Below, piece by piece: positions 1 through 9,405 of a stretch of DNA of 64,000 nucleotides (the first letter of the stretch is position 1; every line of letters begins with the position of its first letter). Both the position numbers and the translations under genes were made by a program. The notes under the pieces were generated by a model. That model saw only the letters and a program-made list of their open reading frames with translations. It did not search any database and had not been told where the DNA came from. Origin of the DNA: Nanobdellota archaeon (GTDB lineage: Archaea > Nanobdellota > Nanobdellia > Pacearchaeales > GW2011-AR1); contig JAUSIK010000002.1 in assembly GCA_030648155.1 (NCBI GenBank), forward strand, positions 171,458 to 235,457, read 5' to 3'.

Positions 1-2
1 AT

Positions 3-275
3 GTGAAATTTACAAAAAATAATTCAGCGGTTCTGCATCACAGCAAAATGGCTGACAAATATGACGACTTAATTAAAAAAAGAACAGAACTATCAATTGA
101 TTATTTAAGTAATAAAATTTCCATAGAAAGTTTTTCATCTCAATATCAAGAACTAATAAAAGAAATAGAAAATTATTATAAATCTCTTAAAGATACCGAT
201 TTAATCTGCACTTCTTGCCATGCCAAACAACATCCTTTTCTATCGAGAAGATCAAATCAAAGAAGATTGTTCTAG
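3..275 (+). CDS. Hypothetical protein, 5' end uncertain
   Basis: An open frame runs from the first bases of the window to a TAG. The first possible codon is a GTG at position 3; an ATG at 48 gives a shorter protein starting MADKYDD, and the gene may equally begin upstream of the window. The product is helical and charged, with one CxxC pair near the end (CTSCHAKQ) and a basic tail, which could be half of a zinc site. I recognise no family. Confidence 0.45.
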   Translation: MKFTKNNSAVLHHSKMADKYDDLIKKRTELSIDYLSNKISIESFSSQYQELIKEIENYYKSLKDTDLICTSCHAKQHPFLSRRSNQRRLF

Positions 276-308
276 TATATTAACTAGATAGTAGTAATTA
301 TAATAACC

Positions 309-316
309 TTTATAAA
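309..316 (+). promoter_or_regulatory. TATA box of the methyltransferase-like gene
   Basis: TTTATAAA octamer with 22 nt between its end and the ATG at 339. The same spacing is found at many genes in this window and predicts a leaderless transcript. Confidence 0.6.
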
Positions 317-338
317 GCCTGCCAAGTCTCATAATATT

Positions 339-1718
339 ATGACTGCATCATATAAAGACCCTGTAAAAAGCAAGGCTAGAGATAGATTAAGAAACTATAT
401 CAGAGAACATTTACTTAGTCATAAAAGTCCGAGAAATATTAGAGTTGCCTGCTTTCCTGGAGCCGAAATTGAAGGAGAAGAAGCATTAGAAGTTAAAGAA
501 ATTTATATTCCGCTAGGAATACCTGCTAAGAACATTATTGGAATTGAATATGATAAAGATAATGCCCAAAGACTCAGAAAGGCATCACTTGGGATAAAAG
601 TAGTTGAAGCTGATGCTTACGATTTCTTCAGAGATTCAAACGAATTTTTTGATATAATCAGTTTAGATTATACTGGTCAGCGAACCTGGAGAGAAAAAGA
701 TATTACTAGATTTATAGCTGGAAAGAATCTACTAGAACATAATGGCATTTACTCTACTAATCACTTAATTAAAAGAGAAAGCCAATCTATGAAGGACCAG
801 TTACTTTGTGGTGCAATATTTAGCAATGCTACAAGATATATCTTTGATAAGGTAAAAAAAGGTTTATCTAGAGAAGAATTAGAATTACATTATAAAGAAG
901 AAAGGGAAAAATTTATTGAGTTGTATAAAGAGTCTAAAGATAAATTAAATGAAGAGGGTCAAATAAGCTTAGATGATATCCGAAATCAGATTACCTTGGG
1001 AAATGTTGCCGTATTTGGAGGAGGGATTCTAGAGATAAATCCAAGACAACATCTTTTTAGAAGAAATAAGTCTATTGAAGAATCCGTACAAAGAAATATA
1101 ACTGAAAATCAGGGGAATTCCAAAATATATAGTGGAATAGAGAAGCAGGTAAAAGGTTACTGGGCCTATAAAAATGCGTTTGAAGATGCATTTCATGTTT
1201 CACAATATCAATTAATTAATGAAGGACTAAATGAAGAGTTAGTTAAAAGACTCTTACAGATTCTATCTCTAGATGCCCATAATGCATATGTGTCGGATAA
1301 TATCCAAAGATACACTTATACCTCTAATAAAAATAGTAATATGTTATTAGATATTTTTCAAGTAAAAAAAGTTCCTAGAAAAGCAGTTAGGCTTGCAAAA
1401 GAGCTACTAGATTTAAATTCAGAAGGTACGATTACAATTAACCCAAATAATCTTGGAGACGCTAAAATAACTAAAATAAGAAAACAATTGCATGAAATAT
1501 ATCTGAAAGTTAAAATTTTTTCAAGTCCTGAACCAATATATTTAGGATCTTCTTGGCAACCGCCTAAAAGGAAAGAAAAAATATCTAAGGAAGATGCTAT
1601 TGATTTACTTAAATCTGGCTGCTCTTCCGTCGAGGTAGCTGAATCTTACTCCGGATTTACAAAAATGCAACTAGCTGCGTTTAAAGCGCATTATGTAACA
1701 ATGGGAAAGAATATTTAA
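339..1718 (+). CDS. SAM-methyltransferase-like protein with C-terminal HTH
   Basis: 459 residues. Residues about 34-115 look like a class I methyltransferase Rossmann core: a strand and loop (RVACFPGAE), then an acidic residue at the end of strand 2 (IIGIEYD), then EADAYDFF and a strand 4 motif (IISLDYTG). The middle is long, helical and unrecognised. The last 45 residues (KEDAIDLLKSGCSSVEVAE...) look like a resolvase-type helix-turn-helix. A nucleic-acid-modifying role is possible but the substrate is unknown. It is convergent with the tRNA gene, whose 3' end follows the stop codon directly. Confidence 0.6.
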   Translation: MTASYKDPVKSKARDRLRNYIREHLLSHKSPRNIRVACFPGAEIEGEEALEVKEIYIPLGIPAKNIIGIEYDKDNAQRLRKASLGIKVVEADAYDFFRDSNEFFDIISLDYTGQRTWREKDITRFIAGKNLLEHNGIYSTNHLIKRESQSMKDQLLCGAIFSNATRYIFDKVKKGLSREELELHYKEEREKFIELYKESKDKLNEEGQISLDDIRNQITLGNVAVFGGGILEINPRQHLFRRNKSIEESVQRNITENQGNSKIYSGIEKQVKGYWAYKNAFEDAFHVSQYQLINEGLNEELVKRLLQILSLDAHNAYVSDNIQRYTYTSNKNSNMLLDIFQVKKVPRKAVRLAKELLDLNSEGTITINPNNLGDAKITKIRKQLHEIYLKVKIFSSPEPIYLGSSWQPPKRKEKISKEDAIDLLKSGCSSVEVAESYSGFTKMQLAAFKAHYVTMGKNI

Positions 1719-1872
1719 TCCCCCCACCCAGAATCGAACTGGGGTGCCCCGGGTTCTGCTGAACCGTATGCTCTAGTGAGCGTATGCTTCTCACACTTCA
1801 TCCAATACCTCTAATGAGGCTGTCTGTGCCAAATATCTACAGCCGAGTGCTCTACCATTGAGCTATGGGAGG
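1719..1872 (-). tRNA. tRNA-Tyr (GTA) with an intron of about 83 nt
   Basis: On the minus strand the acceptor arms CCTCCCA and TGGGGGG pair (one G-U), with discriminator A and no encoded CCA. The D arm is GCTC-AATGGTA-GAGC, the anticodon stem CTCGG/CCGGG and the T arm CCCAG-TTCGATT-CTGGG. The C1-G72 pair is the archaeal tRNA-Tyr identity mark and the 5' half of the loop reads CTGTAG, giving anticodon GTA. About 83 nt then interrupt the loop at the usual 37/38 position. The mature RNA would be about 71 nt. Exact splice points need a bulge-helix-bulge fold. Confidence 0.8.
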
Positions 1873-1909
1873 ATTAATTAAGACAAAATTAGAAGATATT
1901 TAAAGCTTT

Positions 1910-2218
1910 TTAAAATCGATAATTATTAAATGTACAATCTTTTTCATTATCAGAGTCTCTATTCAAATCCAATTTTGAATTAGTCAAAGGTTTAGATTCC
2001 TTAATTTCCAATTGCGCCTCTAGATTTTTATTGTATTTTCTAATGCCTTCTAGATAAGGATATGCTATATATGCACCAATTCCAACAAAAGCAAGCATAC
2101 CAATAAATCCAACAACCTCGCTTAAATGACCTCTTAACCCTAATGATTCTCTTTTGTCAAGGTCTTCGTTATAAATTCTTTTTCTATATTCTTCATCCGC
2201 ATCTGAATATCTTGGCAT
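1910..2218 (-). CDS. Small single-span membrane protein
   Basis: 102 residues with a charged N-terminus, one clear transmembrane helix at about 34-55 (VVGFIGMLAFVGIGAYIAYP) and a charged C-terminus. It starts 2 nt after the stop codon of the larger membrane-anchored protein upstream, so the two are almost certainly co-transcribed and may form one envelope unit. No family recognised. Confidence 0.65.
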   Translation of the reverse strand: MPRYSDADEEYRKRIYNEDLDKRESLGLRGHLSEVVGFIGMLAFVGIGAYIAYPYLEGIRKYNKNLEAQLEIKESKPLTNSKLDLNRDSDNEKDCTFNNYRF

Positions 2219-2220
2219 TA

Positions 2221-3597
2221 TTACTCCTCGCTTGTTTCAGAAACAAAGTAAGCCCTATTAGACAAAACCTCTTGAGTTTTTCCATCCTTCTCAAAAATAG
2301 CCAATGCGGGAGGTAATTCAAATCTTCCAACTGCCCTAACTTTAGAATAAACAATATAAGAGAAAACCCTTTCCTCCCCCTTATTTAATCTAGGAATATC
2401 CCAGAACAATCTTCTAGAGGCCTCATCAATTCTATCTGGACTTCTTCCAAATTTTTCATATAGCTTTGCCATCATTGGCAGTCTGTCAACTATCTGAATA
2501 TTATCTATATGCCTCTTTGCTTTTACATTGACAATTACCTTTAAGGCAAATTCCCCGCCTTTTGTTTTTACAAAAGATACCTTTTTATTAACAGTCAAAG
2601 CAGTCATACTATAAGCTCTTGCTAAAAACCCAACTATTATTACTAAAATTAAAATTACGAAAGGAAATGTATAATTTGTAGTAGAACTGATAGTAAAAGA
2701 CTCATTAGGCCCAATATCTTTTTGCCAAGCATAATCAACCACTATACCGCTTCTTTCAGCAGTTGTAGGCTCTAATGAAAAAGTAGTAAACAATCTTGAT
2801 AAAATATCTTTGCTTATATCTATTACCACAGTTGTAGGAATATTCCCCTCATTCGTCTTTGTAACAGTTGTCTCTCTTATAATAATTCCTGAGGTCTTTT
2901 TTATAACGGAGGTTCCTTCTTTTTCAAGGTAATTTATATCACCTTTAAAGTCCACTTCTGCATCATCCATTTTTACACTTATCTTCATAAAATATTGTCC
3001 AGCCACTAATCCACTAATCTTATCTTTTTTGATTTCTACTGGAATTTTTATTTCTTCAAATGGTTTCAAGCTTATCTTTTCAGTACTTTCAAAAAAAGAA
3101 GAGGCTATTATCACTTCTACGTCCTCCAAATGAGTATTAACATTATTCTTAATAGTAATATCGACAGTTTGATCATTAGGATGGATTTTTATATCTCCAA
3201 TACTTAAAACATCTTTTAATGAGACAACTCTAAAGGTTAATTTATCTTTAAAAATTCCGCTTTCTAGCCCTCTTATTTGATATTCAAAATTATAATATCC
3301 GTCTAATCTCCTAAATTCCTTTCCAGGGTATGCCTTAATTTCAACTTTTGAAGTTCCAGAAGGAATTAAGAAAGTTCCTTTTGGACCCATAGAAACACCA
3401 ACTAAACTATAAATCTCCGCCATTTCGCTGTTTCCAGGATTATTAATATTAAACTCATAAACAGCAGGATTATTCAATTCTGAAATAATCACCGAACCTT
3501 TGTCTATCTTTTCGACAGTCAAATCAAACGTTCCAGAAACAAAAGACACTGTAAATAAGCTAAAAATAACTCCGAACACCCAAATCTTTTGATTCAT
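2221..3597 (-). CDS. Signal-peptide, membrane-anchored beta-sandwich protein
   Basis: The start at 3597 (MNQKIWVFG) was chosen because it begins a signal peptide and lies 21 nt from a TTTATATA box; an in-frame upstream ATG at 3678 would put the TATA inside the gene. 458 residues: an N-terminal export signal, an extracytoplasmic part of beta-rich, immunoglobulin-like repeats, one transmembrane helix at about 311-329, and a cytoplasmic tail of about 125 residues that is also beta-rich. The general plan resembles the COG1361/S-layer-associated proteins of archaea. It is followed at once by a small membrane protein. Function unknown. Confidence 0.65.
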   Translation of the reverse strand: MNQKIWVFGVIFSLFTVSFVSGTFDLTVEKIDKGSVIISELNNPAVYEFNINNPGNSEMAEIYSLVGVSMGPKGTFLIPSGTSKVEIKAYPGKEFRRLDGYYNFEYQIRGLESGIFKDKLTFRVVSLKDVLSIGDIKIHPNDQTVDITIKNNVNTHLEDVEVIIASSFFESTEKISLKPFEEIKIPVEIKKDKISGLVAGQYFMKISVKMDDAEVDFKGDINYLEKEGTSVIKKTSGIIIRETTVTKTNEGNIPTTVVIDISKDILSRLFTTFSLEPTTAERSGIVVDYAWQKDIGPNESFTISSTTNYTFPFVILILVIIVGFLARAYSMTALTVNKKVSFVKTKGGEFALKVIVNVKAKRHIDNIQIVDRLPMMAKLYEKFGRSPDRIDEASRRLFWDIPRLNKGEERVFSYIVYSKVRAVGRFELPPALAIFEKDGKTQEVLSNRAYFVSETSEE

Positions 3598-3618
3598 GCT
3601 AATCCACTTTTTAGGAAT

Positions 3619-3626
3619 TATATAAA
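3619..3626 (-). promoter_or_regulatory. TATA box
   Basis: TTTATATA on the minus strand with 21 nt to the ATG at 3597; it decides the start of the membrane-anchored protein. Confidence 0.6.
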
Positions 3627-3768
3627 TATTTGTATTCTCTAAAAAATTAAAATTCTTATCCTGCCAAACAATTATCAATAAAATTATTTTTTCCGAAGGA
3701 TAATCATGATATCTTCATCAGTTCCTTGTGCCTTTCTAGTCCAATAAAAAAACCCTTTCTTTAAAATA

Positions 3769-4269
3769 TTATCTCTTGCCTGTTAACTCAAGCAATGCCT
3801 TAATCTGCTCTTTTAATTCGACTACATCTTTTTTTATAGTATTTCTCACGGATTCCACCCTGCTTGGGATAACATATTTATTATATAGTTCCCTAATAAA
3901 TTTATAAAAAGCATTCTTATCCCATTTTCCATCAGGATCCATAATCATCAATGCCTTGATCTCAACACCAATTTTTCCTTTGTTCATTTTTTTCCTATCG
4001 CCATTAATCTCTACCTCGACATCAGTTAATCCTTTTATTTCCATTTCAACTTCACCATCTATTTTAAAATAATCTGACAATTGTTTTCCAAATGCCCATT
4101 TAATCAGAATATCTCGAGAATTTCCTGAAACCTTTTCAGAGTATTTTTCCTCAACAACCCCATAACCTTCATCCTTTAGCCAATTATATGCAAATCCATA
4201 AACAGTTTTAAAATCAAAAATTCCAGAAATATCGACTTTTTCCTTTATTATTTCTTCTCTCTCGGGCAT
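3769..4269 (-). CDS. Conserved-looking cytosolic protein of unknown function
   Basis: 166 residues, soluble and charged, with an alpha/beta middle (YFKIDGEVEMEIKGLTDVEVEINGD) and a helical C-terminal third (VVELKEQIKALLELTGKR). The start is preceded by AGAGGTGAATTA, a good Shine-Dalgarno, and a TATA box lies further up, so this gene has a short leader, unlike most of its neighbours. I recognise no named family and infer no function. Confidence 0.6.
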   Translation of the reverse strand: MPEREEIIKEKVDISGIFDFKTVYGFAYNWLKDEGYGVVEEKYSEKVSGNSRDILIKWAFGKQLSDYFKIDGEVEMEIKGLTDVEVEINGDRKKMNKGKIGVEIKALMIMDPDGKWDKNAFYKFIRELYNKYVIPSRVESVRNTIKKDVVELKEQIKALLELTGKR

Positions 4270-4369
4270 ATTAATTCACCTCTTCAATATCAGCAAAAAC
4301 AGATATATAAAGATTCGCTTCTTAAAATCGAATGACTGTCCAGTAATTAATAAAATATAGACTAACTTA

Positions 4370-5305
4370 TTACTGCCCAATCTCTTCCAGCTTAAGCTCA
4401 ACTATATTGTTCCTTTTATCAATTTCCTTCTCACTGCTCTTAACTTCAAACTCTAAATTTTCAAAACTTAAAGGCACTCTTAAATTTGTAACATTTAGAA
4501 TTTTCCTTGTGCCTATTTCTATTTCTTCTAAAACGAAAGTTTTTACTTCAGTATCATCTGAATAAATAATCAAATTTGAGCCAGGAGAATCTTTTAATCC
4601 AAAATTCCCTATAGTAATCTCAAAATTTAGGTATTTTCCAGTTTGACTCGCCCTTACTTTTTCAATCATGAGATCTGAAGCAGATTCAGTGCTATATAGA
4701 CTATTAATTTCATTCACAATATAAGTATCTAGTATCTGGTCACAATCGGTAACAGGATACATAATGCTTTCCGCATTATTGTTGTGGTCAAATCCTAATG
4801 CGTGTAAAATCTCATGAATTGCAACATTTGGTCTAACACACTCATTTGTTCTCCTATACAATGAAACTTTCCCAGATAAAATCACTGAGAAGGTGGTAGT
4901 ATTGATAATTTCAGAAGGGCCTCCCTCTCCTGCAACAAAGTGCCCTTTTTCTTCTGGTTCCGGAGCTATTTCAGAACACAATATACTTAATTCACCATTA
5001 GGAGACTCCTTAAAATCCAATATTGTTCTTTCCGCTAAAAATGCAAAAGCCCTTTCAACATCCTTCTTTTTTGCTAAATCGCAGGAATTAGATACACTGT
5101 ATGAAATTATCTTGTCCCTATATCTCATATTAGGATAGAACTGAACCCCTTTTGTCTCGTAATTCAATTCAGTTTTATTAATATTAAATTCTTGTTCTTT
5201 AAAAGGTTGTCCAGGTAATCCAGGTATATTTAACCATAAAAGCCCTAATCCTACTGCCAATACTAAAAACAAGAATAATAAAATAACCGCATCTAATGCT
5301 TTCAT
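4370..5305 (-). CDS. Matrixin-like zinc metalloprotease with CARDB-like tail, membrane anchored
   Basis: 311 residues. A transmembrane helix or uncleaved signal at about 5-27 places the rest outside the cell. The catalytic site is seen directly: HEILHALGFDH at 164-174 is the HExxHxxGxxH zinc site of metzincins and SIMYP at 180-184 is the Met-turn. From about 212 to the end a beta-rich CARDB-like domain follows (LNFEITIGNFGLKDSPGSN). A secreted protease acting on surface proteins or external peptides is likely; the substrate is not visible. Confidence 0.82.
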   Translation of the reverse strand: MKALDAVILLFLFLVLAVGLGLLWLNIPGLPGQPFKEQEFNINKTELNYETKGVQFYPNMRYRDKIISYSVSNSCDLAKKKDVERAFAFLAERTILDFKESPNGELSILCSEIAPEPEEKGHFVAGEGGPSEIINTTTFSVILSGKVSLYRRTNECVRPNVAIHEILHALGFDHNNNAESIMYPVTDCDQILDTYIVNEINSLYSTESASDLMIEKVRASQTGKYLNFEITIGNFGLKDSPGSNLIIYSDDTEVKTFVLEEIEIGTRKILNVTNLRVPLSFENLEFEVKSSEKEIDKRNNIVELKLEEIGQ

Positions 5306-5356
5306 ATTAATTAAAGAAAAAAGAGATTTATAAACTTATTTTACCCTATTATTTAT

Positions 5357-5761
5357 ATGAAATATAAATTTTTAGAGCATACTGCAGACATTAAAATCCA
5401 ATCATTCGGAAAAAACATTAATGAAGTATTCGAAAATTCAGTTTTGGCAATATCAGAATATATCTCAAGAGGGGCCAAAATTAAATCCATAAAAGAAAAA
5501 TCAATAAATATTACTGGCGAAAACATTGAGTCTATGTACTACCAATTCTTAGAAGAGATCATCTATTTATTAGACGCTGAGGGGTTTATAGCCTCAAATG
5601 CAAAAATAACCATCAAAGACAACAATATTAGAGGTAAAATCCTTGGAGACGATTCCAAAAATTACAAGAATTTAGACCATATTAAAGCGGCCACTTATGC
5701 CGAAATGTATATCAAAAAAACACCCTCCGGCTGGCAAGCCCAGTGTGTGCTGGATGTTTAA
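5357..5761 (+). CDS. Archease
   Basis: 134 residues, the normal archease length. The family signature is clear: the N-terminal FLEHTADIKIQSFGKNINEVFENS, the central QFLEEIIYLLDAEG and the C-terminal HIKAATYAEMYIKK...CVLDV, with the metal-binding Asp/Glu and the terminal Asp kept. Archease helps RtcB to take on GMP and lets it turn over many times during tRNA splicing and RNA repair. The RtcB gene lies 0.8 kb downstream on the same strand, separated by a methyltransferase on the other strand, and the window also holds an intron-containing tRNA that needs this ligase. Confidence 0.92.
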   Translation: MKYKFLEHTADIKIQSFGKNINEVFENSVLAISEYISRGAKIKSIKEKSINITGENIESMYYQFLEEIIYLLDAEGFIASNAKITIKDNNIRGKILGDDSKNYKNLDHIKAATYAEMYIKKTPSGWQAQCVLDV

Positions 5762-6493
5762 TTATTTAATTCCACTTACTATTCTAATTTCAAGGGATCT
5801 TTCTACAAATCCTTCCTTAGAATTTAGGATATAATGTTGACGTAAAGCTTCTAACGTCTCTAATTTCTGCGATTTAGATGCTTTGTCAAACAATCTTCCT
5901 ACTGATTGCACAGCTAAAAGTGCTTCTTCTATATTAAACATCTCCATCGTAAAGAATCTTTTATCAATTAAATTATTAAAATCATTTTGTTTTAATACTT
6001 CTATAGGATTGTATCCCTCTTTTCCACTTATTGGCACACTTCCAATAATTTTTTCAACTATTCTCCTATAATCTTCCCTAAAACTTCCAATGTCCTCTTT
6101 ATTAATAGCCACAAAAATACCATTTTTTTTCAATACTCTTTTAATTTCTAACACAGATTGTTTATCATAAAACCAATGAAAAGCTCCAAATGCAGTGGCA
6201 ATATCAAAGACTTCATTTTCAAAGGGCATATTATTTGCACTACATAAATAATAATTAATAATGGGGTCTCTATATCTCATAGCAACTTCAATCATTTTCA
6301 CATCAACGTCACAGCCAGAAACATTTCTTTCTATTTTAGCTATTTGACGAGTAGCTATACCTGTGCCGCATCCAACATCCAGAATTTTAGCGCTAGATTT
6401 AACTAAAGACAAAACATATGATATAACTTCCCCTGAATAGAGTTTTCTTCCTTTATCATATGCTTCTCTTATAGACCCAAAGTGATGATGCAT
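5762..6493 (-). CDS. Class I SAM-dependent methyltransferase (Methyltransf_11 type)
   Basis: 243 residues. Motif I is plain (ILDVGCGTGIATRQIA at about 37-52), with the acidic ribose-binding residue after strand 2 (VSGCDVDVKMI) and the usual strand 4 region (FDIATAFGAFHW). This is the UbiE/BioC-like small-molecule methyltransferase type; the substrate cannot be told. The stop codon abuts that of the archease gene (convergent). The N-terminal FGSIREAYDKGRKLYS is typical of the family. Confidence 0.78.
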   Translation of the reverse strand: MHHHFGSIREAYDKGRKLYSGEVISYVLSLVKSSAKILDVGCGTGIATRQIAKIERNVSGCDVDVKMIEVAMRYRDPIINYYLCSANNMPFENEVFDIATAFGAFHWFYDKQSVLEIKRVLKKNGIFVAINKEDIGSFREDYRRIVEKIIGSVPISGKEGYNPIEVLKQNDFNNLIDKRFFTMEMFNIEEALLAVQSVGRLFDKASKSQKLETLEALRQHYILNSKEGFVERSLEIRIVSGIK

Positions 6494-6578
6494 TATTAAA
6501 TAAAAAGATAATAGTTAATAATTATTTCTACAATTAATAAAACAGCACATTAATAAATCTCCTTTAATTCTATAATTT

Positions 6579-7997
6579 ATGAAAATAAAAAAAATATCCG
6601 AGAACATCTGGGAAATTGAAAAAGAAGAAAAAATGAATGTTCCTGGGATAATTTTTGCTTCAGAAAAATTAATGGAACAAATTAAAAAAGAGGAAAGAAC
6701 ACTTCAACAGATAAAAAATGTAGCATCTCTTCCAGGCATAATTAAAAAATCCATTGCAATGTCAGATGCCCACATGGGATATGGATTTCCAATCGGAGGT
6801 GTAGCTGCCTTTGATTTAAAGAAAGGGATTATTTCTCCTGGTGGCGTTGGCTACGACATAAATTGTGGCGTTCGTTTATTGACAACAAACATAAAGAAAT
6901 CTGATTTTCTTGCTAAAAGAGATCAAGTCTTAAAAGAATTATACAAAAATATACCTTCTGGTGTTGGAGAGGAATCAGAGTTTAAATTAACAGATAAGCA
7001 AATTGATGAGGTTCTGCTTAAAGGATCTTCATGGGCACTGGAAAATGGATATGCTGAAAAAGAAGATGTGGAAAAAACAGAGGACAGTGGCTGTATTCTG
7101 GGCGCTGATCCAAAAAAAGTTTCGCAAAAAGCAAAAGCTCGTGGGAGAAAACAATTAGGAACTTTAGGTGCAGGAAATCATTTTCTAGAAGTTCAAGAAA
7201 TTGATACTATTCACGATGAAAAAATTGCAAAAATATTTGGCCTTAATAAAAACTATTTAACAATAATGATTCACACTGGCTCACGCGGTTTGGGGCATCA
7301 AACAGCCTCTGATTACATACAAAAAATGGAAAAAGAATACGGTTTTGCACATCTCCCGGATAGAGAGTTAGCTTATGCACCAATAGAATCCAAACTTGGA
7401 AAAGATTACAGGGCTGCAATGTCTGCTGCAGCTAACTTTGCATTTACTAACAGGCAGATAATAACTCATCAAATAAGAAGATCTTTTAAAAAATTCTTTC
7501 CAAAATCAAAAATTGATGTTGTATACGACATTGCACACAATATAGCAAAATTTGAGGAATTAAAAATTGATGGAAAAAAGCAGACCCTTTGCATCCATAG
7601 AAAAGGAGCCACAAGGTCATTTGGCCCAGGAAGAAAAGAAATCCCGCAAATTTATAGAAAAATTGGTTGCCCTATTTTAATTCCAGGTTCAATGGGAACT
7701 TATTCATTTGTGTTAGTTGGAACAAAAAAAGCTGAAGAAATTTCTTTTGCATCAACGGCCCATGGAGCAGGCAGGCTTCATTCTAGAACATATGCAAAAA
7801 ACAATTTCAAGCCCGAAGATCTTACTAAACAACTCAAAGACTATAATGTAGCAATTAAAGCTGGCTCGATTAAAAGCCTTCTTGAAGAAGCTCCGCAAGC
7901 CTATAAAGATGTAAATGAAGTTGTCCGTGTTTCACATGAGTTAGGAATAGGTAATCTCGTAGCTAAATTAAAGCCCTTGGCTGTTGTGAAGGGATAA
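6579..7997 (+). CDS. rtcB: tRNA-splicing RNA ligase RtcB
   Basis: 472 residues, full length and without an intein. RtcB joins 2',3'-cyclic phosphate and 5'-OH RNA ends with GTP and Mn2+. Metal ligands are seen in GYDINCG (D93, C96), GNHFLE (H201) and HTGSRG (H232); the GMP-accepting histidine is in AHGAGR (H395), after HRKGATRSFGPG and PGSMGTYSFVL. It would seal exons such as those of the tRNA-Tyr in this window. The start lies downstream of an AT-rich promoter. Confidence 0.96.
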   Translation: MKIKKISENIWEIEKEEKMNVPGIIFASEKLMEQIKKEERTLQQIKNVASLPGIIKKSIAMSDAHMGYGFPIGGVAAFDLKKGIISPGGVGYDINCGVRLLTTNIKKSDFLAKRDQVLKELYKNIPSGVGEESEFKLTDKQIDEVLLKGSSWALENGYAEKEDVEKTEDSGCILGADPKKVSQKAKARGRKQLGTLGAGNHFLEVQEIDTIHDEKIAKIFGLNKNYLTIMIHTGSRGLGHQTASDYIQKMEKEYGFAHLPDRELAYAPIESKLGKDYRAAMSAAANFAFTNRQIITHQIRRSFKKFFPKSKIDVVYDIAHNIAKFEELKIDGKKQTLCIHRKGATRSFGPGRKEIPQIYRKIGCPILIPGSMGTYSFVLVGTKKAEEISFASTAHGAGRLHSRTYAKNNFKPEDLTKQLKDYNVAIKAGSIKSLLEEAPQAYKDVNEVVRVSHELGIGNLVAKLKPLAVVKG

Positions 7998-8001
7998 AGA
8001 A

Positions 8002-9297
8002 TTATCTTGAATTTGCTTTTATTCTTACATTTTCAACAAAACCAATAGGCGTCCACAAACCTCTTAAAAAAATAGAATCTATAATATTTCTTCCCTTCTC
8101 ATCGTAAATTATCCCATTTCTAGAAAATTCTTCTAATGCACGATGAACAGGTCTAGCACAATATCTTAATTCACTTACCAATCCAGGATTTAAGTTCCCT
8201 TCAGAATCGAAACTATATCTATTAGTTTGTATCCAACTTTTAACATGACTTTTATCAATCGCTAGATCATTTATTTTATTAGCTTTTATCTCCAGAACAT
8301 TTGGATCAGTGGGATCTCCTAAAGATGTATCTGCTAATACGGTTATACCATACTGAAAAATTCTTCTTCTATATTCTTCTAAAAATTCAGTATCTTTAGA
8401 TTCCTGGTAAATTTCTGCAAATTTATGTTCGATTCCCAATGACCTCTGAGTTTCAGGAGATTTTTTTAAATCCTCAAATAATACATTCTCATAAAATTGA
8501 GCAATGGATTCTTCAGTAGAAGTGGTTAAAGCAGAAGATTGAGTTAGAAAATAAGGTAATCCATTTGATCTTGTAACTACATAGTTTAATGCATGTCCCA
8601 TTCCCTCATGCCCATAAATTCTAATTAACTCTTTTTCCTTTATATGTAATGTCCCGTCTTCTTTTGTAAAACATATTGCTGGGATACTAACAGCAAGGTT
8701 ATTTGTTAATGTATTAAAATATGATCTTTGGCTCTCTGTGGGAACCGCATTTATATCTCTCAAGAATGCCCCAACTTTAGTTAAGCCCTCTAAAAATTTG
8801 CCGATTGTTTTATGATATCTTTGAATATGAGCCCCAGCAAATTCATCAACTTGTCTTCTTAAACCTGGAATATCGGAAGCTAATGGTATTTCATATCCTT
8901 CAATATCTCTAGCATGAAATAATCTTTCGACTGCTTCTTGAACTTTTTCCTTATTTGCTTCTAACCAAGGCCTTAGTAAAAGAATATCTTCTTTTGGAAC
9001 TCCGTACATATCTATCACATTATCATATTTATACAATCTGCCACTTAATACGTGATCCAAACAGGTTGCTTCCCCATTTAATCTTCTTTTCAATTCAGCC
9101 TGCATTAATTCATCTTGGTTTTGTGGAATAGCAATTTCTGGAATATTATCAGCCAAATATTGAAGACCCTCATTTAATCTTTGAGCTTCTTTAGAGGGTG
9201 TTAAACCATATTTACCTGAAAACTTATGCAACCTATCAAGTTTTCTCAATAGTCCTTCAGCTTCCTTTATTATTTTTTCAGTTCCATCATTCAACAT
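8002..9297 (-). CDS. Predicted gluzincin-type zinc metallopeptidase
   Basis: 431 residues, no signal peptide. HEGMGH at 230-235 matches the HExxH zinc site, and an Glu-rich segment about 27 residues later (TSTEESIAQFYE, 259-270) could supply the third ligand, the gluzincin pattern seen in M3/M32 and DUF885-like enzymes. The rest is mostly helical, as in those families. A cytosolic peptidase or carboxypeptidase is the likeliest reading. It is convergent with rtcB, with 4 nt between the stop codons. Confidence 0.6.
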   Translation of the reverse strand: MLNDGTEKIIKEAEGLLRKLDRLHKFSGKYGLTPSKEAQRLNEGLQYLADNIPEIAIPQNQDELMQAELKRRLNGEATCLDHVLSGRLYKYDNVIDMYGVPKEDILLLRPWLEANKEKVQEAVERLFHARDIEGYEIPLASDIPGLRRQVDEFAGAHIQRYHKTIGKFLEGLTKVGAFLRDINAVPTESQRSYFNTLTNNLAVSIPAICFTKEDGTLHIKEKELIRIYGHEGMGHALNYVVTRSNGLPYFLTQSSALTTSTEESIAQFYENVLFEDLKKSPETQRSLGIEHKFAEIYQESKDTEFLEEYRRRIFQYGITVLADTSLGDPTDPNVLEIKANKINDLAIDKSHVKSWIQTNRYSFDSEGNLNPGLVSELRYCARPVHRALEEFSRNGIIYDEKGRNIIDSIFLRGLWTPIGFVENVRIKANSR

Positions 9298-9405
9298 TTT
9301 TTAATAAATAAAATTGCCCTTTTAAATCTTTCTATTTAGTTCCTATAAAATAGTAACAGAATCAAAAATAGAAAAACTTATTAACTTCCTTCAATAGAAC
9401 AATAT

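Noticed and set aside
1719..1872. tRNA-Cys (GCA) by joining CTCGGCT to GCAGAAC
   Set aside because: The loop would be too long with the CCGGG stem and the C1-G72 pair marks tRNA-Tyr.
6579..7997. Possible intein in RtcB
   Set aside because: Archaeal rtcB often holds inteins, but all motifs here are at normal spacing and the protein is of normal length.
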